17,927 nucleotides of DNA from CAYUNA01 sp047629355 (GCA_047629355.1 JBLHWU010000137.1:1-17927), one strand, 5' to 3'; numbered from the stretch's first letter, positions 7,834 to 16,418 are shown. Numbers and translations: made by a program. The notes: generated by a model not told the origin, from the sequence alone.

Positions 7834-8434
7834 TTTTTGATGTTTTTTGATTTCTATGGAAAATAGTAAATCGTTTTAATGAAAAGAATTAAATAAGTTA
7901 TTAATTGAATTCTGTTGCAAGTTACAGGCACAAAAGGTTGCTGCGGTTCATTTTCGTTTTTCAGAAGGTTTTGCCATTTTTTTGGTTGATTGTGAGCATA
8001 TTTTGAATTTTCGAGCAATTTAGACGGGTTTTTTGTTTAAAATGAAAGATGAGAGAAGCAGAGTAATAAGAAGAATAACTAGTTGATTATTAACTAATTA
8101 TAAGTTTAACTGAATATTGTAATTAGATTGAAATAACTGAAACCAGAATACCTTTAAGTGATTAAAATTTCAATAAACCAGTCATTTTTGGCTTTTAGAA
8201 TCACTAATTACCCTCAAAACGAAACCGTTCAAAGGGCATATTTTACCAATTTCCAAAAAGAGAGTGGTTTTGAAATTTAAGAAGGTGACATCATTTCGAA
8301 ACAGTTTTTTAAAGGAATGAAAAAAGCATATCGATTTAGAATTTTTTCTTAGGAAGTTGGAAATGACACACTAAAATAAAAATGAAATTAAAACGCAGAT
8401 TTTTTTTTGAAAATATCGGTGCATAATTCATACG
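7834..8434. other. Gene-free, very AT-rich divergent region
   Basis: This is the first 600 bp of the gap between pseB (leftward) and the WecA-type gene (rightward). It should contain the pse promoter, but I see no confident TTG/TAnnTTTG promoter of the Bacteroidota type. Apart from the possible decayed reading frame at 8158-8352 I see nothing coding. Confidence 0.6.
8158..8352 (+). pseudogene. Possible decayed coding fragment (unrecognised)
   Basis: One plus-strand frame reads about 40 residues with protein-like composition (including FRITNYPQNETVQRAYF), hits a TAA at 8278-8280, then continues in the same frame with EGDIISKQFFKGMKKAYRF to a TAG at 8350-8352. The even composition on both sides of the stop suggests an old gene remnant. 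I do not recognise the family, and a chance open frame is possible. Confidence 0.25.
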
Positions 8435-8597
8435 TAAGTAACTAGACATAAATAATCGAACAATCAAAGGAGTCAGATTTTTTCGTTAGTTTTCTCTAAA
8501 AAATTCTTAAATAATCCCTTTATTGAAGTATTTTTTAGAGGAAAATAACGAAAAAAGATACTTTTTAGATGTTCGATTATTTGTGTCCAGATACTTA
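8435..8597. mobile_element. MITE-like fold-back element family B
   Basis: This is an approximately 163 bp imperfect palindrome. The left end, TAAGTAACTAGACATAAATA, continues into ATCGAACA. It is mirrored at the right by TGTTCGATTATTTGTGTCC then AGATACTTA. The arms keep pairing inward (CGTTAGTTTTCTCTAAAAAA against TTTTTTAGAGGAAAATAACG). The target duplication is unclear: TAA flanks one side and TTA the other if the end is taken as GTA. No coding capacity was found. Confidence 0.75.
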
Positions 8598-8619
8598 TAT
8601 ATGGTAAGCTATCTACCTA

Positions 8620-8789
8620 GTGGTGTGGCCCGAAAATAACTACCTATCTAAAACAAAAACCGTTTTCACCCCTCAATAACCTCACCCGCCTCGCCTAAGG
8701 CGAGGCACACTATATTTTAGGAAGCTCAAAAATCTTAGAATTTTCTTACTTCTCAAATTAAGTAGGTATTTATTTAAGGGTTGTTGCAC
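8620..8789 (-). mobile_element. MITE-like element family C, copy 1 (shorter form)
   Basis: This 170 bp element is bounded by TA at 8618-8619 and TA at 8790-8791. The termini are GTGGTGTGGCCCGAAAATAA on the left and, read inward from the right, GTGCAACAACCCTTAAATAA. It contains a GC-rich hairpin, GCCTCGCC-TAA-GGCGAGGC (8688-8706). It is homologous, in inverted orientation, to 16698-16905 but lacks one arm of that copy's second hairpin. TA duplication is typical of IS630/Tc1-mariner transposases; no transposase is present here. Confidence 0.85.
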
Positions 8790-8954
8790 TAGATATTCCC
8801 AAGACTCCATTCCCCCCAAATTCTGCCATCTTTTACCAATAAAACCCTAAAAAGAACCAATTATCGAAAACAACCTACCACAATACTTTTCTCCCCCTAC
8901 TTTTATAACAGGGCTTTAAATACATGTTCTAAACTTAAGTAAACAACTAAGAAA
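8790..8954. other. Upstream region of the WecA-type gene
   Basis: This AT-rich leader lies between the family-C element and the start codon at 8955. It should hold the promoter for the rightward genes. I see no clear repeat, hairpin or strong ribosome binding site. Confidence 0.4.
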
Positions 8955-10031
8955 ATGAATATAAAATTAATCATAGGCGCACTAACCTTGGCATTCGGAA
9001 TTACTTTCTTTTTGATACCTCCAATTTTGAAAATTGCGAAGCAAAAGCAGTTATTTGACATACCTAATCACCGAAAAACACACAGCAAACCAATTCCTGC
9101 TTTAGGAGGTATTGGTTTTTTCGTTAGTTTTTGGTTAGTTATTCTTGGCTTAGGAGAATTGAGTTTCTTAGCGGAAATTCGATACTTATTAATAGGAGGC
9201 ATCCTCCTGTTAATGGTCGGAATTCAAGATGACTTAATCGGAACGAGTTCTTCCACAAAATTCATTTGGCAAATCGCAATCGGGTGCCTTTTATATTATG
9301 CGGGATTTAGAGTCGAAGGTTTTTATGGGCTTTTCGGGTTAGGTGAAATTCCGACTGTGTTCAGTTTCATTTTGACAGTTATTACAACCACATTTATAAT
9401 TAATGCATTTAACCTAATAGACGGAGTCAATGGTTTAGCGGGAAGTTTGGTATTGACGGCATCCGTCGGATTTGGAATATTATTTTGGCAAAATGGACTT
9501 TTTGAATGGGCTTTCATGTCAGCAGTTATGGTCGGCGTACTTCTGGGGTTTTTAAGATATAACTTTGGAAAAGCGGACATTTTCATGGGAGATAACGGTT
9601 CTATGTTTTTGGGATTAATTATGTCCGCCTTCTTTATGAAGTATATAAATATCACCCCTTCTAACAGCGCAGCTTCCCCCTTGTTGATTGCATTGAGTTT
9701 GATTGTTATTCCTGTTTTTGATTTACTTAGAGTGTTCACTTATCGCATTTTGAAAGGTCAATCTCCTTTTACCGCTGACCGCTCTCATATCCATCATATT
9801 CTTCAAGGAATGGGCAAAAGTCATGCATGGATAGTCCGAGTGCTTTTCATAGTCAATATGCTTGTTATCTTTTTAATCAATTCATATTTAACGAATAAAA
9901 TACTATCTATTTCTCTAATTTTAATTGCTGGATTATTGTTGGTTTTCATTGGTTTAGTTCAGTTTTCACAAAACTTAACAGCCATTAAAGAAATGGAGAC
10001 AAAGCGCCACTTAATTGGAATGTGGGAATAA
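8955..10031 (+). CDS. WecA/TagO-type undecaprenyl-phosphate sugar-1-phosphate transferase
   Basis: This is a polytopic inner-membrane enzyme that starts a lipid-linked glycan by moving a sugar-1-phosphate, usually GlcNAc-1-P, from its UDP donor to undecaprenyl phosphate. The 358 residues carry the family signatures in order: IPNHRKTHSKPIPALGG at 36-52, GIQDD at 89-93 with the Mg-binding acidic pair, NAFNLIDGVNGLAG at 150-163, MGDNG at 211-215 and DRSHIHH at 275-281. The HIHH motif points to the WecA/TagO branch rather than MraY. About ten hydrophobic segments are visible. It is followed after 21 bp by a glycosyltransferase gene, consistent with initiation and extension of one surface polysaccharide. 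Confidence 0.92.
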   Translation: MNIKLIIGALTLAFGITFFLIPPILKIAKQKQLFDIPNHRKTHSKPIPALGGIGFFVSFWLVILGLGELSFLAEIRYLLIGGILLLMVGIQDDLIGTSSSTKFIWQIAIGCLLYYAGFRVEGFYGLFGLGEIPTVFSFILTVITTTFIINAFNLIDGVNGLAGSLVLTASVGFGILFWQNGLFEWAFMSAVMVGVLLGFLRYNFGKADIFMGDNGSMFLGLIMSAFFMKYINITPSNSAASPLLIALSLIVIPVFDLLRVFTYRILKGQSPFTADRSHIHHILQGMGKSHAWIVRVLFIVNMLVIFLINSYLTNKILSISLILIAGLLLVFIGLVQFSQNLTAIKEMETKRHLIGMWE

Positions 10032-10052
10032 AAAAATTTAAACATAAAAACT

Positions 10053-11291
10053 ATGAATTCTATATTACCAAAATTAGCAGTTATCGGAACAGTAGGTGTA
10101 CCCGCAAAATATGGAGGGTTTGAAACCTTGGCCCACTATCTCGTAAAAAATTTGAATAAAAAATTAGACATCACCGTTTATTGTAGTGAAAAAAGCTATT
10201 CGGAAGAAGAAAGAATTCCGACTTGGAATGGTGCAAAACTGCATTACATTCCATTGAAAGCAAATGGTTTACAAAGTATTCTTTATGATTTATTGTCGAT
10301 GATTCATGCGCTAAGAAATTCAGACATTTTATTGATTCTTGGCGTTTCTGGTTGTATATTTTTGCCTTTCATCAAAATATTTTCGAAAAAGAAAATCATT
10401 GTAAACATTGACGGATTAGAATGGCGACGCCAAAAATGGAATTGGTTCGCTAAAAAATTCTTGCTGTTCAGTGAACAAATCGCTTGTAAATATGCAGATG
10501 AAATCGTGACCGATAATCGAATTTTGAAAGAATATGTGAAGATTCGATATAACATCGAAGGAAATTTGATTGAATATGGTGCTGACCATACTTTTAGCGT
10601 GGATATCCAATCAAAAGACCTTGAAAAATATCCTTTTTTAGCGGGCGAATATGCTTTTAAAGTAGCTAGAATTGAGCCTGAAAATAACCTGCATTTGATT
10701 TTGAAAGTCTTCTCTCAAATTCCAGCTCAAAAATTAGTCATCGTCGGAAACTGGAGAAATAGTGCTTATGGAAGGAACTTGAAAGCAGAATATTCAACTT
10801 ACGAAAACATTGAAATCTTAGACCCGATTTATGAGTTGGAAGCCCTGAATTTATTACGTTCCAATGCAAAATTTTATGTTCATGGGCACAGTGCAGGTGG
10901 AACAAACCCTTCATTGGTTGAGGCGATGTATTTACAATTACCTGTGATTGCTTTTGATGTGATTTACAATCGAATAACAGCGAATAATCAATCTCTTTTC
11001 TTCCATGATTTGGTGAGCTTAAAAGAAATCGTTGCGAATATTGACCACTATCCGCTTCGCGCAATTGCAAGAGATATGAAAACGTGCGCGAATCGTCGAT
11101 ACACTTGGGCTTCTATTGCTAGCCGATATGCAAATTTGGTAGAAGGTCGTAAGTACTTTGAAACGCCTGTACTTAGTACAAAATCTGTATCTAAAGAATT
11201 AGCGAAAAAAGCGCTTCAAAAACCAATTTTGAATCTTCCAGATGTGGATGGATTGAAAGCAAAGGGACAAATGGAAAAAGTTGAGGTTTAG
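10053..11291 (+). CDS. Glycosyltransferase with DUF1972 domain (rhamnosyltransferase-like, GT4)
   Basis: This 412-residue GT-B-fold glycosyltransferase probably adds an early sugar to the polyprenyl-linked acceptor at the inner face of the membrane. Residues 7-190 match DUF1972: AVIGTVGVPAKYGGFETLAH near 9-28 is the signature. Residues 200-340 form a GT4 C-terminal domain with HGHSAGGTNPSLVEAM at 277-292, which holds the donor-binding acidic residue. Streptococcal Cps2T-type beta-1,4-rhamnosyltransferases share this architecture, but the sugar specificity cannot be read from the sequence. No membrane anchor is evident. It lies 21 bp after the WecA-type gene and is followed by a family-D repeat element. 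Confidence 0.9.
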   Translation: MNSILPKLAVIGTVGVPAKYGGFETLAHYLVKNLNKKLDITVYCSEKSYSEEERIPTWNGAKLHYIPLKANGLQSILYDLLSMIHALRNSDILLILGVSGCIFLPFIKIFSKKKIIVNIDGLEWRRQKWNWFAKKFLLFSEQIACKYADEIVTDNRILKEYVKIRYNIEGNLIEYGADHTFSVDIQSKDLEKYPFLAGEYAFKVARIEPENNLHLILKVFSQIPAQKLVIVGNWRNSAYGRNLKAEYSTYENIEILDPIYELEALNLLRSNAKFYVHGHSAGGTNPSLVEAMYLQLPVIAFDVIYNRITANNQSLFFHDLVSLKEIVANIDHYPLRAIARDMKTCANRRYTWASIASRYANLVEGRKYFETPVLSTKSVSKELAKKALQKPILNLPDVDGLKAKGQMEKVEV

Positions 11292-11330
11292 ACCATAGGA
11301 TAATTTAAAAAAATCACCTTTCCGCGTTCC

Positions 11331-11551
11331 TTAATTCTACTTTAAGACTCTTGTGTCATTCTTTATCAACGGGAATTTTGAGGGGCAAAATTGGGCGTTA
11401 AGCCCTATTTTGCCTCTCAAGAATACCCAGCCCGCCGCCTTCTGCGGCCGAGGAGAGAGACTTGGGGGAGAAAAGTAGTTTTAAAACCATTTTTCCCCTC
11501 AAACGCCCTTTGTTTTTGGTACTAGATTTAAGAGTCTTAAAGTAGAATTAA
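11331..11551. mobile_element. MITE-like element family D with perfect 22 bp inverted ends
   Basis: The ends at 11331-11352 (TTAATTCTACTTTAAGACTC then TT) and 11530-11551 are perfect inverted repeats of 22 bp, giving an element of about 221 bp between the glycosyltransferase and the LRR gene. If TTAA is the target, the element proper is 11335-11547. Inside are a hairpin at 11378-11420 (TTGAGGGGCAAAATTGGGC with its near-complement), a GC hairpin at 11434-11448 (GCCGC-CTTCT-GCGGC), and a third stem ending in a T-rich tract by 11517. It has no coding capacity. Confidence 0.8.
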
Positions 11552-11587
11552 ATAGCGCGTAGTAATTAATAAGCAAAAACAGCAATT

Positions 11588-13606
11588 ATGAACACAATGA
11601 ATATGTCTAATATCTTATTCTTTCTTGCTTTATTTCTAATCGGAATCGGGATATCTTCCGCTTATTGGGTAGAGAATTTCGAGAATTTTTCAATCGAATT
11701 TTTAGGTGAAACCAATCGAACATTTAGCCGTGAGGCAGATAGTTTGACTTTGGTTGATTTTTATCAAAAAACGGGTGGAAATGATTGGACTATTCAATGG
11801 GATTTGGACGAACCAATGGAAAAATGGAACGGGGTAGTACTCAATTCTTTTGGAGGTGTTAAATGTATTGATTTAGATGGTGACCCCAATTGTAATGCGC
11901 AAAAAAAAGGAGGGAATGGATTAAAAGGCGCGATGCCTAATTTAAAATTACCATTTTTAGAACACCTTTTTTTGGCAGGAAATCAATTAAATGGCCAACT
12001 TCCAAACTTCGAAAACTTATCTAAGTTATTGACTTTACAATTGTGCTGTAATCATTTTTCGGGCACTATTCCGAATTTCGAACATTTAGCTAGATTGAAT
12101 TCATTGGAATTAGATTATAATTCATTAACAGGGACAGTTCCAAATTTTAAGACACTTTCGAATTTAGAAAACCTCTATTTATCGAATAATAAATTGGAAG
12201 GCACCATTCCAAATTTTCAGAATTTGTCAAATTTAAAACGATTGTATTTACATAAAAATCAATTATCGGGCGCGTTCCCGAATTTTTCGACACCAGAATT
12301 AGGTCGTTTGATCTTAGCGGATAATAATATTGAAGGTTCCATCGAATTTATTGCGAGTTTGAAAAAATTGACCCAATTGAATTTGGCAAATAACCGACTA
12401 AATGGAACACTCCAATCTTTGGCAAAATTACCTTATTTGAAGTCAGTGGTTTTGGCGCAAAATGAATTTTCGGGTAGCCTTCCCAATTTAGACAATTTGA
12501 CTCATATTGTTGAAATTGATTTGTCAAATAATCAATTGGATGGAGCGATTCCAAAACTGTCTTCCGCTTCATTAAAAACAGTTTTATTAGAAAATAACGC
12601 TTTCAATAAAGCCAATGAATGGGGCGCATTACCTGCGCTTTCGGTTTGTTCTTTGAGTGGAAATTGTTTGTCATTTGAATATTTAAATACGTATAAAAAA
12701 TGGTTAAAAAAGCCGAAGGATTATCAAATTCAAACGCTTTCTTTTAAAGATACTTTGATTGAAACCAACCTCGATGAAACGCTAACTTTAAACCTTGATT
12801 TAGATTCAAAAACGAAGTCAAATATTTATAAATGGTATCATGATGACAAGCCTGTGGATGCTAAAACGGATAAAGACCATTTGTTTATTGAAAAAATAAA
12901 GACAGGCAATTTAGGGCAATATCATTGTGTGATTACAAATGCTGATTTCCCGAAATTAGAATTAAGAAGCCGCAGATTTATTGTAGCTAAAAAAGATGAA
13001 ATGGAGCTTTTGACAACACCTATTTTAGAAAATGATTTTTTGAGTTTTGAATATGATGAAAGCAATATTTATACCTTCGATGTGACCGAAAATGATGATT
13101 TGAAGAATATTAAGCATTTGGATATCCAATCACTTTCGACACCCAAAGTAGGAATGTTGACTTCATTAGATGATGGTACTTTCGAACTTCGATTGCCACC
13201 TGGTTTTAGTGGAATTATCGACTTCGAATATAAGGTTTGTAATTTAAAAAGGGATAGATTGTGTGATGTAGGGATTGTGGAAATTGAAATTGAAAAACCT
13301 GCCGAAACAATAGGGGATTTCACATTGCCAGGCAATTTTTCGCCCAATAGTGGCAACGGTAATGACACTTACATCATAACCGCTTTGAAAAATAAGCCCA
13401 AAGAATTCACGAATCCTCAGTTGATTGTTTATAATCGAAATGGGCAACCTGTTTACAATCAAAAACAATATCAAAATGATTGGCAAGGCACTTATCAAGA
13501 ATCGAATACTCCCCTGCCGATGGGCATTTATTATTACCAATTTATTTGGGAAAACGAGGGAACACGAATGAAGACGGGGGCATTAATGCTAATAAGACAA
13601 TACTAA
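11588..13606 (+). CDS. Secreted leucine-rich-repeat protein with Ig-like domain and type IX (CHU_C) sorting domain
   Basis: The 672-residue protein begins with a hydrophobic signal segment (residues 7-25). Residues 50-95 are an LRR N-cap (DSLTLVDFYQKTGGNDW). Residues 110-365 hold about ten plant-type leucine-rich repeats of about 23 residues with the pattern LxxLxLxxNxLxGxxPNF. Residues 385-465 look Ig-like (YKWYHDD, then GQYHCVITN), and 475-570 form a cadherin/Big-like module (TENDDL, then PPGFSGIIDFEYKVC). Residues 574-672 match the CHU_C / gliding-motility-associated C-terminal domain (GNFSPNSGNGNDTY, then IVYNRNGQPVY, then PMGIYYYQF), a type B signal for the type IX system. It is probably displayed on or released from the cell surface for binding or adhesion. 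A role in glycan assembly is not evident, but its place inside the locus may mean that it is glycosylated. Confidence 0.88.
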   Translation: MNTMNMSNILFFLALFLIGIGISSAYWVENFENFSIEFLGETNRTFSREADSLTLVDFYQKTGGNDWTIQWDLDEPMEKWNGVVLNSFGGVKCIDLDGDPNCNAQKKGGNGLKGAMPNLKLPFLEHLFLAGNQLNGQLPNFENLSKLLTLQLCCNHFSGTIPNFEHLARLNSLELDYNSLTGTVPNFKTLSNLENLYLSNNKLEGTIPNFQNLSNLKRLYLHKNQLSGAFPNFSTPELGRLILADNNIEGSIEFIASLKKLTQLNLANNRLNGTLQSLAKLPYLKSVVLAQNEFSGSLPNLDNLTHIVEIDLSNNQLDGAIPKLSSASLKTVLLENNAFNKANEWGALPALSVCSLSGNCLSFEYLNTYKKWLKKPKDYQIQTLSFKDTLIETNLDETLTLNLDLDSKTKSNIYKWYHDDKPVDAKTDKDHLFIEKIKTGNLGQYHCVITNADFPKLELRSRRFIVAKKDEMELLTTPILENDFLSFEYDESNIYTFDVTENDDLKNIKHLDIQSLSTPKVGMLTSLDDGTFELRLPPGFSGIIDFEYKVCNLKRDRLCDVGIVEIEIEKPAETIGDFTLPGNFSPNSGNGNDTYIITALKNKPKEFTNPQLIVYNRNGQPVYNQKQYQNDWQGTYQESNTPLPMGIYYYQFIWENEGTRMKTGALMLIRQY

Positions 13607-13837
13607 GTATATGACCTAGATTACTGATTACTGAAAACCAACTAATTATAATACATAATTATGAATACTGTACGGTTAAAATATTCTTCAGAGGATATTT
13701 AGTCCATATTTTTCACTTTGAAAATGCTCCCATACGGGCAATTATATCAACATAAATCGCATTTTTAAAGCAAAAACTAGGAACAAACCCTCTCTCTCAA
13801 AAATCTTAGTTTATTTATTTCGCATTCCTTAATTAGA
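13607..13837. other. Intergenic region upstream of wzz-like gene
   Basis: These 231 bp hold no gene. A small inverted repeat (AATATTCTTCAGAGGATATT, around 13681-13700) could act as a terminator for the LRR gene, although no T-tract follows. The promoter for the wzz-like gene is presumably in the AT-rich second half, but I cannot place it. Confidence 0.35.
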
Positions 13838-14929
13838 TTGAAAACATCCTTTATGAATAATGAAAAGAATAAAGAAGCAATTTCTAAACGTCCTGATGAG
13901 ATTACCTTTAGGCGACTCCTTCTCAAACTAAAGGAATACTTTTTCTATATAATTTACAAGTGGTGGATTGTGGTCATTTTTGTCACAGGATTTGCAGCAA
14001 ACGACTATATTGAGGTCAATCAAATAACACCTATTTATTCTGGAACAACGGTTTTACTCCTTAAATTTCAGGATTTGACAAAGGAAAACAAAGCTGAAAT
14101 TTTGATTTATTCCCAGTTTGCTAATGCTCAGTTCACGATTAAAAAAATCCTTTTAGAACCATATGAAAAAGATAGTTCAGAGCTATTAATTAATGCTTAT
14201 TTGCATACTTATTTTGAATTAAAACCGCATGGACTTCCGGCGTCTATTCCTACTGATTTCAGATTTACGCATGCGAATTGTAATACTTTTACTATTTTAG
14301 AAAAGCAGGTTTTTAAGGACGTCACTCAGAAAATCATGACGCACATCGCAGGCTATGCAGATGGTTTTATTAATGTAAGTGTTGATGATGCTTTGGGAAT
14401 GATAACATTGGCGATTGCGACTCCGAGTGAAGAATTGACTTTTGCAGTTATTAATAATTTGCGAAGAAAATGGGAAGAAATTACTTTAGAGAAAGCCGTT
14501 TTTGCAGAAAATTCGGCGTATAAATCTTTCCGAGCAGAATCTGATTCTTTAGAGGCTCGTTATCGTTTAATTTGTAATGAATTGCTTCAACGACGTAATC
14601 AATACGCTGCCATAATCAGGGCGAATGAGGAGTCGAAAAGTAAGCGTCGAAAATTCCTTCAAGAAAAAATATCCTACCTGGAAGTCGACGCTGACATTTA
14701 TAAAATGAATTATTTGGCAACCATAGAATCATTGAGGGGCGCGCAAAATAAATTGAAACTCAACTTACCGATTATTGAGGTTTTGGAAGAAACACTTCCG
14801 CCTATTCCTGCTGCAAAACCGTCTGCTATTTCTGCGGCCATTAAAGGCGGGATTATGGGGGCTATTTTAGCTATACTCTTGATTATTATTGTGAAAGTTT
14901 TTATGGATGTTTTAGAGGAGGAAGAGTAG
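13838..14929 (+). CDS. Wzz-like chain-length determinant / polysaccharide co-polymerase
   Basis: This 363-residue inner-membrane protein has the Wzz layout. There is a cytoplasmic N-tail, a first membrane helix at about 35-53 (FFYIIYKWWIVVIFVTGFAA), a long periplasmic region with coiled-coil character at about 220-310, and a proline-containing segment (PPIPAAKP at 321-328) leading into a second helix at about 333-354. Such proteins set the length of the polymer made by Wzy. There is no tyrosine-kinase domain, so it is O-antigen-type rather than a fused BY-kinase. ATG codons at 13838 and 13853 are both possible starts. It faces the Wzy-like gene on the opposite strand, and a family-E element begins 4 bases after its stop codon. 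Confidence 0.85.
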   Translation: MKTSFMNNEKNKEAISKRPDEITFRRLLLKLKEYFFYIIYKWWIVVIFVTGFAANDYIEVNQITPIYSGTTVLLLKFQDLTKENKAEILIYSQFANAQFTIKKILLEPYEKDSSELLINAYLHTYFELKPHGLPASIPTDFRFTHANCNTFTILEKQVFKDVTQKIMTHIAGYADGFINVSVDDALGMITLAIATPSEELTFAVINNLRRKWEEITLEKAVFAENSAYKSFRAESDSLEARYRLICNELLQRRNQYAAIIRANEESKSKRRKFLQEKISYLEVDADIYKMNYLATIESLRGAQNKLKLNLPIIEVLEETLPPIPAAKPSAISAAIKGGIMGAILAILLIIIVKVFMDVLEEEE

Positions 14930-14933
14930 TTTA

Positions 14934-15122
14934 GTAACGGTAAAAAAATAACTCCGCCAACTACCACGTATTTCTTTTGTCCTTATTTTCCACTTTTGAA
15001 ACAGTCATTATGTAGAGATAATTCCTATTTAAAAAGTAAACATCTTTTCTCATTTCGACCGAAGTGGAGAAAAAGAACAAAATAAACGTTGTTAGTTGGC
15101 GGACTTATTATTTTACCGTTAC
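14934..15122. mobile_element. MITE-like fold-back element family E downstream of the wzz-like gene
   Basis: This 189 bp element is flanked by TTA at 14931-14933 and 15123-15125. The ends GTAACGGTAAAAAAATAACT and AGTAAAATAATAAAATGGC-type complement (15086-15122) pair over roughly 38 bp, both running into CCGCCAACTA. The arms continue pairing inward with mismatches, so nearly the whole element folds back. It has no coding capacity. Its target begins 1 bp after the wzz stop codon. Confidence 0.85.
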
Positions 15123-15135
15123 TTAACGAGGAAAT

Positions 15136-15175
15136 AAAAGAGCTTGAAGCTTTTCTAAAAGCTCCAAGCTCTTTT
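15136..15175. terminator. Bidirectional hairpin terminator between convergent wzz- and wzy-like genes
   Basis: AAAAGAGCTTGAAGCTTTT pairs with AAAAGCTCCAAGCTCTTTT around a two-base CT loop, giving a long stem with A- and T-tracts on both sides. It lies 5 bp past the stop of the minus-strand polymerase gene and also faces readthrough from the plus strand, so it can serve both directions. Confidence 0.8.
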
Positions 15176-15179
15176 GAAA

Positions 15180-16418
15180 TCACGAAAGCAAATGCTCCCT
15201 TTGATTATCGACAAAACCTGATTTTGATATCGAAACATAACCATAAATAGTAAGAGTAAACCAGAAGATTTGTGTATTAATGTTACAATTGGGAAGTATT
15301 AAAAAAATACAAACCCAGAACGGAAGTGGAAGATTATAAGCCGTAGAAACAAAAAAGAAAACCAATAAAATTGTTCCAATAATTCCATAATCAAATACAA
15401 AAGCGGGGATAAAGCCCATATCCAATTTTTCCGCATCATCAACTAATATACCTGATAAAAATTCCGCAAAAAAACTACCTGCTGCACCTGCACCTGCACC
15501 AAACCAAAGATTTATTTTAATGTCATCTTTTGCATTCAATAACAAATAAGTTGGTCCGATACGAGCATACGCACTCCCATCCGTGGCTTGCAATCTTTTC
15601 ATTCTGTCTTTGGTATTCAATGACGAATCACTCAATACTTTTGAGACCTCCCGAAGGCGGACAACGGTTTCCTGATTCGAATTTTGAAGTAAAAGCGGAA
15701 CTAAAAAAAGAATCCCGAAACCCAAAAGCAAAAAGATAACTTTGATATTGAAACGTAGTTTCTTAAAAAGAATTAAAAACCAATCTAATCCATTAACTGC
15801 CACAAAAATGAAACCGTAGACAGATTTCATAAAAACAATACTCACCAAATAAGTAACCATCATTTGAATCATTAATTTATCGACTTTGTGCCCTCGCAAA
15901 TGATTGAACGCCATAAAGGTGATACTCAAAATAAAAGCCGCGTAAGATGGTTCGGATGAAAAACCCATTGGTCGCCCACTTTCGCCTCCTACTCCATGAT
16001 GAACATTGATAATCCCTTGACCAAAGTCAGCGTGAATCGAACTTAATAAAAAGCCCAGTAAGACATTTATTCCGTGAGTAAATACGATAAGCGTCAACCC
16101 TTTGATGACCGTTTTTTTGTCCACCATTAATAAAAGCTGATATAAAATCAAATACTCAATTCCAAATGTAACCGTATAAATAACAGAAGTCACGCGAGTA
16201 TTCGGGAAGTTCATTACATTGATGAAAACGATATAACCAATCAGGGCAAAAAGAGAGACTTGAATATTGTATTTTCCTTTTTTTGCAAAAATGAAAACAT
16301 AAGCAATCATCAGTCCCATCGATGCATGAAACGGAGTCAACATTGCTTTTCCTATTTTCATTAAGCTCACGCCAGTATAGGACATTAAAATAAACAAGAA
16401 GATTACGAGTCTATCCAT
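15180..16418 (-). CDS. Wzy-like O-antigen/exopolysaccharide polymerase (polytopic membrane protein)
   Basis: The 412 residues are dominated by about ten hydrophobic segments, with one large hydrophilic loop at about 246-300 (QETVVRLREVSKVLSD). That topology is typical of Wzy polymerases and O-antigen ligases, which join or transfer lipid-linked repeat units on the periplasmic side. GRPMGFSSEPSYAAF at 148-162 resembles the conserved G-F-x-EPS-x-A stretch seen in many Wzy-like proteins. Sequence conservation in this family is weak, so the call rests on topology, this motif and the neighbouring WecA- and Wzz-like genes. A WaaL-type ligase remains possible. It is transcribed toward the wzz-like gene and ends at a strong shared hairpin. 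Confidence 0.75.
   Translation of the reverse strand: MDRLVIFLFILMSYTGVSLMKIGKAMLTPFHASMGLMIAYVFIFAKKGKYNIQVSLFALIGYIVFINVMNFPNTRVTSVIYTVTFGIEYLILYQLLLMVDKKTVIKGLTLIVFTHGINVLLGFLLSSIHADFGQGIINVHHGVGGESGRPMGFSSEPSYAAFILSITFMAFNHLRGHKVDKLMIQMMVTYLVSIVFMKSVYGFIFVAVNGLDWFLILFKKLRFNIKVIFLLLGFGILFLVPLLLQNSNQETVVRLREVSKVLSDSSLNTKDRMKRLQATDGSAYARIGPTYLLLNAKDDIKINLWFGAGAGAAGSFFAEFLSGILVDDAEKLDMGFIPAFVFDYGIIGTILLVFFFVSTAYNLPLPFWVCIFLILPNCNINTQIFWFTLTIYGYVSISKSGFVDNQREHLLS

Noticed and set aside
9323..9739. 138-residue minus-strand frame within the WecA-type gene
   Set aside because: It is antisense to conserved membrane-enzyme motifs, with no recognisable domain.
10738..11070. 110-residue minus-strand frame within the glycosyltransferase
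   Set aside because: It is antisense shadow sequence; the plus strand carries the conserved GT4 motifs.
11940..12600. Internal DNA repeats in the LRR gene as a mobile or regulatory repeat
   Set aside because: The periodicity of about 69 bases is explained by the 23-residue leucine-rich repeats.
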